In this document: piece after piece, positions 31,401 through 43,800 of the stretch
How positions within the stretch are numbered: position 1 is the stretch's first letter
How the letters are laid out: each line of letters opens with the position of its first letter
DNA from: Eopsaltria australis
Taxonomy: Eukaryota > Chordata > Aves > Passeriformes > Petroicidae
Direction: 5' to 3'
Assembly: GCA_034509425.1 (NCBI GenBank)
Contig: JAVTVJ010000974.1
Span: 62,001-126,000, forward strand
DNA: 64,000 nt
Program-made: the position numbers and the translations under genes
The notes under the pieces: model-generated
Database searches by the model: none
Told to the model about the DNA's origin: nothing
What the model saw: the letters and a program-made list of their open reading frames with translations, nothing else

Positions 31401-34400
31401 CTCCTGGACAGAGGCCATCTCTGGACATGGGGACACCCTTTGGTGGGGAACATCTCTCAGGGTGGGGACATCAAGTGTGGTGGGGCCATCTTCTGGGATG
31501 GGGCCATGTCTCTGGGGTGGTGACACCCCTGGGGCAGGTCCCCTGTCCCTCTCACCTTCTCCTTCCTCTGTTTGGCCGCGTCCTGGGCCGCCAGCAGGGC
31601 CTTGCAGTAGGGGCTGCGCTCGGCCGTGAAGTGGACGCGGGACAGCGCCTGCTCCACCAGCGCCACCGACAGGTTCACGCCCTCGATGTGCAGCCACCCG
31701 ATGAAATTCCCGGCCTTGTCCATGCTCTCCACCTCCACCTCAACCTGCGGGACCCCGGGAATCACACCAGCCATGGGCACCGTCCCCACCCCAGCCTGCC
31801 CCAGCTGCCACCTTCTCCCAGCGCCCCAAGCTGGCCCAGGTGGGGTCCCTCGAGCACCTCCCTGCACCCAGCCTGGACACAGGGACCCCAAAGTGCCACC
31901 CCAAAGTGTCTCCCTGAGGTGGGGGACAAAGGACACAGGGGACCCACCCATGGGATACATGAAGCCACCAGGTCCTGCCGCATCCTGCATCACATCCCAC
32001 TGCGGGAATCACATCCTGGGGATCATCCTGGGAATCACACCCTACCCTGGGATTGGTTGGACTCGTGGCCAGTGTGGCCTTGGGGACAGCACATGGCACA
32101 TGACAGCACCGGGCACGTGGCCGAGGCACTGGGGACAGAGAGGTTTGGGCCCAGCGTGACACATGGGCCACACTGAGATGGTTCAAACCCCAGCCATGGC
32201 CTTTGCTGTGGTTAAGGGGGTTTGGCTTTGCCAGCGCTGCTAGACACAGAGCCTGTCCCACCCCTGAGCTCACCCGTCCCACCACAACCGCTCCTGCTGC
32301 TTCCCAAAGCCTGGAGGTGTCCCACTGTCCCTGTACTGCGCCAGGCCTGGCAACGCACCGGCCATGGCACTGCACTGGACATTGCAGTGCACCGGCCATG
32401 GCACTGCACTGGACATTGCACTGCACTGGCCATGGCACCGCACTGGACATTGCACCACATCGGCCATGGCACTACACCGGCCATGGCACCGCACTGGACA
32501 TTGCAGTGCACCGGCCATGGCACTGCACTGGACATTGCAGTGCACCGGCCATGGCACTGCACTGGACATTGCACCGCACTGGACATTGCACTGCACTGGC
32601 CATGGCACCGCACTGGACATTGCACTGCACCGGCCATGGCACTGCACTGGACATTGCACCGCACTGGACATTGCACTGCACTGGCCATGGAACCACACTG
32701 GACATTGCACTGCACTGGACATTGCACTGCACTGGACATTGCACCGCACTGGCCATGGCACCGCACTGGACATTGCACTGCACTGGCCATGGCACCGCAC
32801 TGGACATTGCACCGCATCGGCCATGGCACTGCACTGGCCGTGGCACCGCATCGGCCATGGCACCGCACTGGACATTGCACCACATCGGCCATGGCACTAC
32901 ACCGGCCATGGAACCACACTGGACATTGCACTGCACTGGCCATGGAACCACACTGGACATTGCACCACACTGGACATTGCAGTGCACCGGCCATGGCACC
33001 GCATCGGCCATGGCACCGCACTGGACATTGCACTGCACTGGCCATGGCACCGCACTGGCCATGGCACCGCACTGGACATTGCACCGCACCAGCCACGGGT
33101 CTGCACCGGCAACAGCACCAAACTGGCCACAGCACCGCACTGGACATTGCACCGCATTGGCTACCGCACCGCATCGGCCATGGCACAGCACTGGACATTG
33201 CACAGCACCAGCTGCTGTGGCATTGTGCCAACCATGGCACCATACTGGCCATGGCACTGCACTGGCCATGGCACCAATGTTAGCAGTGGCACTATGGCAG
33301 ACACAGTACTGTGTCACCACAGCAGCCGTGGCACTGCACTGGTCATGGCACCACACTGGTCACAGCACTGTGCTGGCCATGGCACCATGTCACCACCACA
33401 TTGACCATGGTACCGCGTCACCCCTGGCACCATGGCAGCCATGGATGGCACTGTGGCAGCCACAGAACTGCACTGGCAAGGGCACCACTCTGGCCATGGC
33501 ACTGCACCTGCCAAGGCCGGTGTGTGGCAGGGCCACGGTGCAGGACACGGCCCCTGGTCACCTGCTGTCCCCAGGGATGCTGGTGCCAGGCTGGTCCCTG
33601 GGGTCAGCACCCCGTACACAGCTGTGGCACCTCCCCAATGCCGCAGGGGGTGGGGGACACTCTGGGTGACAACAGTGTCCCTGTCCCCCGTGTCACCACC
33701 AAGTCACTGGCCAGGGGACGAGCAGGACATGGATGGACTAAGGGACAAGATGTGGCCACTGAAGTGAACAGGGAGCATGAAGGACCCACTCGTGGGGCAC
33801 AGGAGGCCACCAGGTCCTGCAGCTCCTGGGGGCACATCACTGGAACAGCTGCAGCCCCCTGGGGACGTGCCACCATCACAGTGACCCCAGTGAGGAAGAA
33901 CAGGAAGGTCCTGGGGTGCCCTGGGGCACTGTCACACAGGGTGTCCCAGAGGGGCCACCAGCCCCACAGAGGGCCCCACCACCTACTGGTGGCATTCAGG
34001 TGACAGTTCCAAGTGCCACCAGAGCCACCAAGAGCAGGCTGCTGATTGGGGCTGCAGGTGGTGCCGTCCCCCCCAGTCCCAGGAGGAGGAAGGGGACAAG
34101 GCCCTGGTGGGGGTGCAGAGCCCAGCCTGGGCCCCCAAGAGCAGCAGCACCAGGTCTTGGTCCCCAGCCCATGGGGGAGTCACCCTGTGTCCCTCCTCCA
34201 CCCCTGCAGGGTTTGTGCTCCTCGTCAGCGTCACAGCCTGTGTTGGGTCTCAGCCCCGTGGGGCGGGGGGTTCAGGGATCCCCGCTCAGCGAGGGCAGGG
34301 TCGGATCCGGGGGGGTTCCAGGGATGGAGCCGGGTCCCCCCCCTCCCTCGGCACCTCAAAGCCGCCGAGCCCCGCGCTGCCCCCGTCCCTTCGTCCCTCC

Positions 34401-37400
34401 CTCCCTCCATCCGTCCGTCTGTCCGGCCCCGGTCCCGGGGAGGGGTCGCTCCGGGAGCGGCCCCCCCTTCGCAAGCCCCGAGCGGGGCTGCGGGGAGGGG
34501 GAGGAGGAGGAGGCGGCGGGAGGGAGGAGGAAGAGGAGGAGGAAGCGGCGCATCCCGCATCCCCCTCCCCGCGCACGAAACCGCTCCGGGGCCGCCGCAC
34601 CGGCCGAAGCGGGGCCGGCGGGGGCCCCTCCGGAGCGCGGCGGGTGGGTGGGTGGGTGGGTGTGCGGGGGGGCGCGGGGGGGTCTGTGCGGAGCCGGGAT
34701 GCGTCAGCAGGAGCAGCGGGAGCGGCGGCAGCAGCAATCCATCCGCGCTCGCACTGAAGGACAAAAGGATGAGCCAGCCGCCTGCGCGGCTGCTTCCCGC
34801 ACCGCCCGCACCGCCCCGCACCGCACCGCCCGCACCGCCCGCACCGCCCCGCGCGGCCCCCGCCACCGGAGGATGCCCGCCGGCACCGCGACCGCCACCG
34901 CTGTCACCGCCGCTGTCACCGCCACCATCGCCCCGCGCCGCCGCTGAACGCGACACCCACGCGGGGACGCGGGAACGACACGCGGGAGGGGACGGGACGG
35001 GACCCCCCCGCCCCGCCACCAGCGCAGCCGCCGCCGCTACCGGGAGGTGCCCCCGCCGGCATCTCCCCCCCCCCACGCCGACGCCCTTTCCTCCCCCCCG
35101 CTCCCTCCCCGAACCGCGTTTTTCCCTCTCCCGGGGGGGGCTCCCCGCGATTTATTTATTTATTTCGGCCTATTTTTAATCTTTATTTTCCTGTTTTATT
35201 TTTAGGTTTCGTCCGGGTTGTTTGGGGATTTTTTTTTTTTTAATATTTTGAATTTTTATTTTTAGTTTTTCATCTGATTTTAGCCTTATTTTAACTTTTA
35301 TCCTAATTTCCGTTCCTGTTTTGATTTTATTTTAGATTTTTATTCCGTTTTTACCTCCTTTCCCAATTCCCTTTCCTCGCCAATTTTTTTTTTCCCCCAT
35401 TCCCATTTCCCTCCCCGTTTTTCATTTTTTTTCCACTTTTTCTCCCCTCCGCTCCCTCCCCTTTTCCCAATTCTTCCTTTTCTCCCGGCTTCTTTTTTTA
35501 AATTATTTCCTTTTTCACCACTTTCCCCGCGTTCCCCCCCCCTTTTCCCCGCGGCCTGGGGGGGGGCGGCCATGCCGGCCCCGCCGAGCCCCCCGGGCCG
35601 GCCCCACGGGCGGAGGTGCGAGGCCGCGGGCTTGGCCGCGGTCGGGGGCTGCCGGGCCCCCGCTTAGCCGGGCCGGCCCCCCCCATCCTGCACCGCAGCC
35701 TCCAGGAGCCATTTTGTCTTTTTTTTTTTTTTTGGGAGCCGGCCCCCCCCCTCCTCGGTCCCGCGCCCCCCGCGCTCGCCTCGAGCCCCCCGGACCCGAT
35801 CCCCTTCCCCAGGTAGGTACTGGCGAGCGGGGCCGGGCGGGGGGGGTTCCTTCTCCTCCTCTCCCCCACCCCCCCCCCTCCCAGCACCTACCGCTGGTTT
35901 TTTCCCCCCTAAATTTTAATTTTTCCCTCGTCTCTCCCCGCTCCCCTCGGAGCCTCCTCCCGACCCCAGCACCCCGACCCCCCCCCCTCCGGCCAGCCGG
36001 GCCCCCCAGCTTGTGGGAGCCGGGAGAGGGGGGGGGCCCCGAGCCCGTTCTCCTGTTCTCGCCGCCATCCCCAGACGATGGTGAATGATGAACGTGCCAC
36101 ACCATGAAGCTCTTGTGGCAGGTAACTGTGCACCACCTCCGCCGCCACCGCCGCCACCGCACCTGGCCGGGGCTCCTGGCCGCCTCCCTGACCCTGCACG
36201 CGTGGCTCCTGGCCGCGGCCGCTGCCTCGCCGGGCCCCCAGAGCTGCCCCTCGGTGTGCTCCTGCAGTAACCAGTTCAGCAAGGTGGTGTGCACCCGCCG
36301 CGGCCTGGCCGAGGTGCCCCCCGGCATCCCCTCCAACACCCGCTATCTCAACCTCATGGAGAACAACATCCAGATGATCCAGGCGGACACCTTCCGCCAC
36401 CTGCACCACCTGGAGGTGCTGCAGCTGGGCAGGAACGCCATCCGGCAGATCGAGGTGGGCGCCTTCAACGGCCTGGCCAGCCTCAACACCCTGGAGCTCT
36501 TCGACAACTGGCTGACGGTGATCCCCAGCGGGGCCTTCGAGTACCTGTCCAAGCTGCGGGAGCTGTGGCTGCGCAACAACCCCATCGAGAGCATCCCCAG
36601 CTACGCCTTCAACCGTGTGCCCTCCCTCATGCGCCTCGACCTGGGCGAGCTCAAGAAGCTCGAGTACATCTCCGAGGGGGCCTTCGAGGGCTTGTACAAC
36701 CTCAAGTACCTCAACCTGGGGATGTGCAACATCAAGGACATGCCCAACCTGACGCCCTTGGTGGGCCTGGAGGAGCTGGAGATGTCGGGCAACAACTTCC
36801 CCGAGATCAAACCGGGCTCCTTCCACGGGCTCAAATCCCTCAAGAAGCTCTGGATTATGAACTCGCAGATCAACCTGATCGAGCGCAACGCCTTCGACGA
36901 CCTGACGGCGCTGGTGGAGCTCAACCTGGCCCACAACAACCTGTCGTCCCTGCCCCACGACCTGTTCGCCCCGCTGCGCTACCTGGTGGAGCTGCACCTG
37001 CACCACAACCCCTGGGACTGCGACTGCGACATCCTCTGGCTGTCGTGGTGGCTGCGGGAGTACATCCCCACCAACTCCACCTGCTGCGGCCGCTGCCACG
37101 CCCCGCTGCACATGCGGGGCCGCTTCCTGGTGGAGGTGGACCAGACCTCCTTCCAGTGCTCGGCGCCCTTCATCATGGACGCGCCCGCGGATCTCAACAT
37201 CTCGGAGGGGCGCGTGGCCGAGCTGCGCTGCCGGACGCCCTCCATGTCCTCGGTGCGGTGGCTGCTGCCCAACGGGACGGTGCTGAGCCACGCCTCGAGC
37301 CACCCGCGCCTGTCCGTGCTCAACGACGGCACCCTCAACTTCTCACACGTGCTGCTGAGCGACACCGGCCTCTACACCTGCATGGTGACCAACGTGGCCG

Positions 37401-40400
37401 GCAACTCCAACGCCTCGGCCTTCCTCAACGTCAGCACGGCTGAGCTCAACACCTCCAACTACAGCTTCTTCACCACCGTCACGGTGGAGACCACCGAGAT
37501 CTCCCCCGAGGACGTGTCCCCCAAGTTCACCAAGCCCGTGCCCACCACCTCGACGGGCTACCAGCCGGCCTACACCACCACCACCACCGTGCTGGTGCAG
37601 ACCACGCGCCCGCCCAAGCAGGTGGCCGTGCCCACGGCCGACGCTGGCGACAAGCTGCAGACCAGCCTGGACGAGGTGATGAAGACCACCAAGATCATCA
37701 TCGGCTGCTTCGTGGCCGTGACGCTGCTGGCCGCCGCCATGCTCATCGTCTTCTACAAGCTCCGCAAGCGCCACCAGCAGCGCAGCACCGTCACCGCCGC
37801 CCGCACCGTGGAGATCATCCAGGTGGACGAGGACATCGCGCCCGCCACCGCGGCCACGCCCGCGGCCGCCCCGGCCGGCGGGGCGGGAGAGGGGGCCGTG
37901 GTGCTGCCCAACATCCACGAGCACCTCAACTACAACACCTACAAGGCCGGACACGGTGCCCACTGGACAGAGAACGCGCTGGGCAACTCCCTGCACCCCC
38001 CCGGGACCACCCTGGCTGACCCCTATTTAATCCAGACCCACCCCAAGGAGAAAGTTCAGGAAACTCAGATATGACTCTTTTTTTGGGGGATTTTTCCTGC
38101 TTTTTTTTGGGTCGTCGTCCCCCCCCTACCTTCAACCCCGGCCCCGAATTATTATAAACGCAATAGATGCACAAAAGCAGAACTCCAAAAAGAAGGAAAC
38201 CCAGGAGAATTCCTCAATACTAAGGAAAACCAGGAGAATTCCTCAATAATAGACACAACTTTTGTACAGGGGGGGGAGAGACTCTTTTTCGTGTACATGC
38301 TTCTATAGCCAACCTCGGGGCCGAGAAGAGCAGCAGATTCTATTAAAATTTAACGAAACCCACCCAAAACTCCTACAAAAAACCACTATTTTCTAACTTG
38401 CAGGTTCTATTTAAACACAAAAAAAAAAATACAAACCAGGAGAAACAGAGGAGAAAAAAAATCGGTAATAAGAGGAAAAATCCCCGTGCTCGGGGACGAG
38501 CGGCGGTGCCGTGGCGCGGGGGGACGCGGGGGACGCCGGAGCAGTGGCAGGAGCTGTCGGGCTGGGGTTTGGGGGGGTTTGGGGTGTTTTGGGGGGTTAT
38601 TTGGTGGGGGGGTGAGGTCGGTCCCCCCACCCCGCGGCGCTGCCCTTGGCCGCGCGCCAGCGGCTCCGGCGTCACCGGAGCGGGATCTCGGCCTCGCGCC
38701 AAGACCTTCCCAATGCAATAAAGGAATGGATTTTGGGTGTGGGGGGCACGGGGGGTGGGGCAGGGGGCACAGCCTGAGGGCTGGGGATGGACATCTGCAA
38801 TGTATTCAAGCAAAAAATTCCTCAAAAACCCACGGGAAGGGGAAACACCCCACAAGCACCAGGGGGGGGTGGTTCGGGGGGGATTTGGTGGGGGGGAAGA
38901 GCGGGTGTCCCCCCACTTTGCTCTGCACCCCCTTTCCCACGGTGTTTGTCACCCCCCCCGGACCCCCTGGCACAGGGCTATGGCTCCCGGGGGGCTGGGG
39001 GGGCCCCACGGGAGACCTGACCAATGATTGTAACCACCTTCACTAAAAACGGCATTTTTAGTCCTTTTATTTGGGGGGGGGGCATGGGGAACACCCCCCT
39101 TCCCGGGAGGGGGTGACAATGGGGACACCCCCCCAAGGGCTGCTCATGGAATGGGGGGGGGGCTGGGAGAAATTAAGGGCTCGGGGAGGGGGGGAGGTGA
39201 CAATGGGGAGGCCACCAGCATCGGAGGTGGCGCCGGGGGGGTCCCAGTGGGGACCCCAAGTGCCTCGTGGGGGTCCCGAGGGGATGGGGGGGCAAGGGGG
39301 GTCGGGCAGCAGCAAGGGGGGGCCCCCCCGGTTGCTCGGGCGCTGGAATTACTTTAATTTCTCGTTTTAGCTTTAAAATGTTCTCGGAGGGGGGGCAAAG
39401 CTGAGCTAAAATTTTGGTTTTGGGGGTGTCTGGGGGGGGGGGCAGAAGGCGGGAAGGAGATGCAGAAGTTCCCTCTCAGGCTGTAAACGCCAGAAGGATC
39501 CGACTGTACCGCGAATCCAACAAAAAAAAACAAGTGTATTTTTGTATTTTAATAAATATTGTTCCAAATTTGTAACGCCGAGTGCCCGAGGGGTTAAACG
39601 GGGGGGGCGTGGGGGGGCGCGGGGGGTCCCCCCCTCCTCGCCAGCCTGAAAGGGGTTTTTTGTCCTCTCAGCAGGAAAAGCTTTGGAAAAATCGCGGAGC
39701 TGGGAAGGGAGATGGAGGGAGAGGATGGAGGAGGGGATGGGGTGAGGAGAACTGAGGGTGACATGGGGGGTGACAAGAGCTGGGGGGGACAAGAATTAGG
39801 GGGTGGCATTGGGGGGTGATGAGACTCGGGGGGGTGACAGGAACTGGGGGCACTGGTGGGGGGGCACAGCGGGACCCGCGTGTGGGGCTGGGGGGTTGGG
39901 GGTCACCACCAGGTTGGGGGACACAGCTGGAATTGGGATTGGAGGGAGGGAGGAGGGACCGGGGTCAATTAGCAGCCCGGGAGGGACAGAGGGACAGCAG
40001 GACTCCCTTTGAGAGGGACACTGGGATTCCCTGTTCTGTAGGGGCGCCGGGACCCTCAGCCCTGTGGGGACATTGGGACACTGTGCCAGGACACTGGGCC
40101 CTGTGAGTCCAAGGGGACACCAGGATCCCCCATTCTGTGGAACGGGGACACTTTGAGGGGACACCAGGAGCCTCAGCTGCGTGGGGACGTTGGCACCTCC
40201 AGCATGGTTGATAGACCACTGGGACGCTGGATGCCACTGCCAGGACATGGAGTGTCCTGGGTGCTGGTGATGGGGACAAGGGACACCCCTCTGTGGGGAC
40301 ACAGGGACAGGGGCACAGTGTCTCGTGTGCCAGCAGTGGGGACACGGGGACCCTCGATGGCACCAGTGTCCCCAAGGTGCCACCTCCACCCCAGTGCCAC

Positions 40401-40800
40401 CACCACGTCTGGGGGACACCCAAGGGCTGAGCCCCTCCCCCCGGTCATCACGGAGCTGTTGGGATTCAGTGTTGGGATCTGGGGGTTTTTTAGGATTTTT
40501 GCTATTTTTGGCAAATCCGGGTCAGTTGTTCCCAGAACCATATTCCTGCTTTTCCCTTTATTCCTGAATTTTCCCACCCAGGCTGATCTGGGAATGCCAA
40601 CACCTGCTCCTCCTGCTCCCGAGGGATGAACCCCCTGGCCCCAGCTGTGCTCCCCCCACTTCCTGTGCTGCTAGGAATGATCCCAAAAATCCTGGGAATG
40701 CTGCAGGGGGCTGGAGAGATTTATGAATTTTATTAGCATTAATTTTAGCCCAAAATCAGGCAGCTGAGTTCATTACCACCACCACCACCACCACCATCAC

Positions 40801-40859
<59 letters not shown>

Positions 40860-43800
40860 CATCCTCATCCTCATCCTCATCCCATCCCATCCCATCCCAC
40901 CCCCAAACCTCACCAGTTCTGGACCCCCCCAGCTCCCACTTCCAGGAATTCCGTCCCATCCATCTCATTAAGGACAATCCCCCCGGCACCCCCGGAGCAT
41001 CCCCAGGTTTTTCCCTGGAATGACTCCTTTAGAGCAGGGTTGGAATCAGCCCCTGGGATGTGAGGAAAGGCAAATACTGACAAATTAAAAGCAGGGATTT
41101 TAGGGAATGTCAGGGAAGCCCCCAGGGCAGCAGGATTTGGAGTTCTCCTGGTGCCTCTCCCGGCATCGGCGGCTCTGGAGGGGGTGGGATGAGGTGGGAT
41201 GAGGTGGGATGAGGAGGGATAAGGTGGGATGTGGGAGGTGCATGGTGCATGCTCCAAGCAAAGGGCTGAGACTGGCCCTGGGATTGAGATCAGTGTTGGA
41301 CTGACTCTGGGATCAGGGTTGGGACTGGTGCTGGGATTGGAGTTGGGATCGGTGCTTGGATCAGCACTGGAATTTGGGTTGGGTTCAGTGCTGGGATCAG
41401 GGTTGAGATCAGGGTTGGGATCAGGGTTGAGATCAGTGCTGGGATCAGGGTTGAGATCAGGGTTGGGATCAGTGCTGGGATCAGGCTGGGATTGGGGTTG
41501 GGATCAGGCTGGGATCAGGGCAGGATTATCCGACTGGGAATTCACAGCTCCAGCAGACAAAAAGCACCGGGAAACGTGTGGGGGGGGCTGGGGCAGTTTC
41601 CCGGCGTTCCGGAGGATCAGCAGCTCCTGCCGGGATCGGTGAAGCCGCGGAGGAGCCGAGGGGCACCCGGGGGTCCCCTGGGCCCCTCCCGGGCGCTCCA
41701 GGAGCCGAGATCCTGCTGGAGCATCCCAGCACCCCCCTGCTCCCCATGCTCCGGGGCCGCTCGTCAGCGGCAGCTCCGGGCCCGTGAGTCAGCAGCAGCC
41801 GGAGCCGCCGGATAAAAATATCCCATGGCTGTGGGGGTGGGCAGGGACTCGGCTGGCGGCGGGAACGGCCGGGGCCACCGTGGGAACCGGGGGGACCCAC
41901 GCCAGGACCTGCAGCCAGAGCTGGGAATCGGCCCGGGCAGCGTCCCGGCTTCCCGTGGCCTCCCTGCCACGGCATTCCTGCTCTGCATCCCGAATTCCTG
42001 CCCTGCATCCCAAATTCCACGTGGCCTCCCCACTGCCACATTCCTGGGCAGCATCCCATCTTCCCACGGCCTCCCCGCCACATTCCCGGGAATCGTCCCG
42101 GCTCCCACGTGTCCTCCCTGCCACAGCATTCCTGGGAAGCAGCCCCGGCTCCATCTGGCCTCCCTGCCACGACATTCCCGGGCAGGTGCAGCGCGGAGCC
42201 TCCGGAATGTGCCGAGGCAGCGGAGCGAAGCCCTTGGGATGCGGGTCAGCAATTCCCGGCAGCGCGAGATGCTGAGCAGGGAGGGGGACGACTGCAGTGT
42301 CCCCGTGTCCCTGCATTCCCATGTCCTTGTGTCCCTGTGCTCCAGTGTCCCTGTTTCTCCATGTTCTGTATCCCTGCACCCCCGTGTCCTCCTCGTGTCC
42401 CTGTGTTCCCATATCCTCGTGTCCCTGCGTTCCTGTGTCCCCACATCCCTGTGTCCCTGTATTCCCACATCCCCATTTCCTCGTGTTTTTGTGTCCTTGT
42501 GTCCTCATGTCCCTGCATTCCTGTGTCCCTGTATTCCCATATTCCTGTGTCCCTATGTCCTCGTGTCCCAGCATTCCACATCCTGTGCCCCTGCATCCCC
42601 ATGTCCCACATCCCCATGACCCTGTGTCCCCACAGCCGGTACCACCAGCCTGCAGCTGCTTCCACATCTGGATCCAGGGCCACCACAGCTGCCACCATGC
42701 CCACATCTGGATCTGCAGCCACATCTGCATCCACAAGCCACATCTGTATCCCCACCCACACCTGCATCCATGCCAATATCTGCATCCCTGCCCACATCTG
42801 GATCCATGCCCAAAACTGCAGCTGTGTCTACATCTGCATCAGCTGTGTCTGCAGCCATGGCCACACCTGGATCCAGAAATTCCATCTGGATCCATAAATC
42901 CCATCTCTATCCATGCCCACGTCTGGATGGGAGCATCAGAGTTTTGGCCCAGGGGAGTTGTGACAGTCAGGGGTGGGATCTGGGATCCACCTCGGAATTG
43001 TGAATCACGGAATAATTACCCAAAAGGGGCCCCGAGCTCTGGAGCTGCAATCAGGGAAATCACAGGAGTTCCAGGAATTTTAATATCCGGAGAAGCTAAT
43101 GGGAATAGGTTCAAACACGGGGATTTGTCCGGAATCCGGCCCCACATCCAACCCCACATCCATCCTGCATCCATTCTGTATCCAACCCCACATCCATCCT
43201 GTTTCCAATCCCAAATCCATCCCATATCCATCCTGCATCTGCCCAGGGCACTCTCAGCATTCCTTGGGATCTCCAGGGAACACCTGGGATCTCTCAGAAT
43301 CACCCAGGATCTCTCCATATCCCACAGGATACTCTTGGTATCCCCAAGATCTTTGGGTATCCCTGAGATCTCTCAGTATCCCTGGGATCTCTGAGTATTC
43401 CCCGGGATCTCTGGGTATCCCTGGGGTCTCTGGGTATTCCCAGGATCTCTGGGTATCCCCAAGATCCCTCAGTATCCCTGGGATCTCTGCGTATCCCTAG
43501 GATCTCTGGATTGCTGCACCCTCCGGTCCCTCACAGCAGCTGCCCTCCGATCCCTTCAGACCCCCCTGGATCCAGCAGATCCCCCCTGATTCCTGGATCC
43601 CCTCCGATCCCGGGCTTGGGCCGTACCTCCCTCTGCATCACGAGCTCCTTGGTGAAGAGTGTGGCCTCCTCGCTGAAGGGCTCCCCCTCCTGCGCCAGCC
43701 CCGGCACGTTCCGGGCACCCCGCGGGCACTCGATCCCTGTGGGAAAACCGGGCAGGGTCAGGGCCTGGGAACGGCACCCCGGCAATGGCACCTGGGAATG

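Noticed and set aside
31630..31650. REST/RE1 half site GGACAGCGCC in an SND1 exon
   Set aside because: The matching left half TTCAGCACC is missing at the required spacing, and the sequence is constrained by coding.
32203..33669. Open frames of 346-488 codons on both strands
   Set aside because: They arise from the 17-bp minisatellite. All frames are open, the products are simple repeats, and there are no splice or domain signals.
35909..37303. Minus-strand frame of 464 codons over LRRC4
   Set aside because: It is antisense of a GC3-rich leucine-rich repeat gene. The sense frame encodes a complete, well-known protein.
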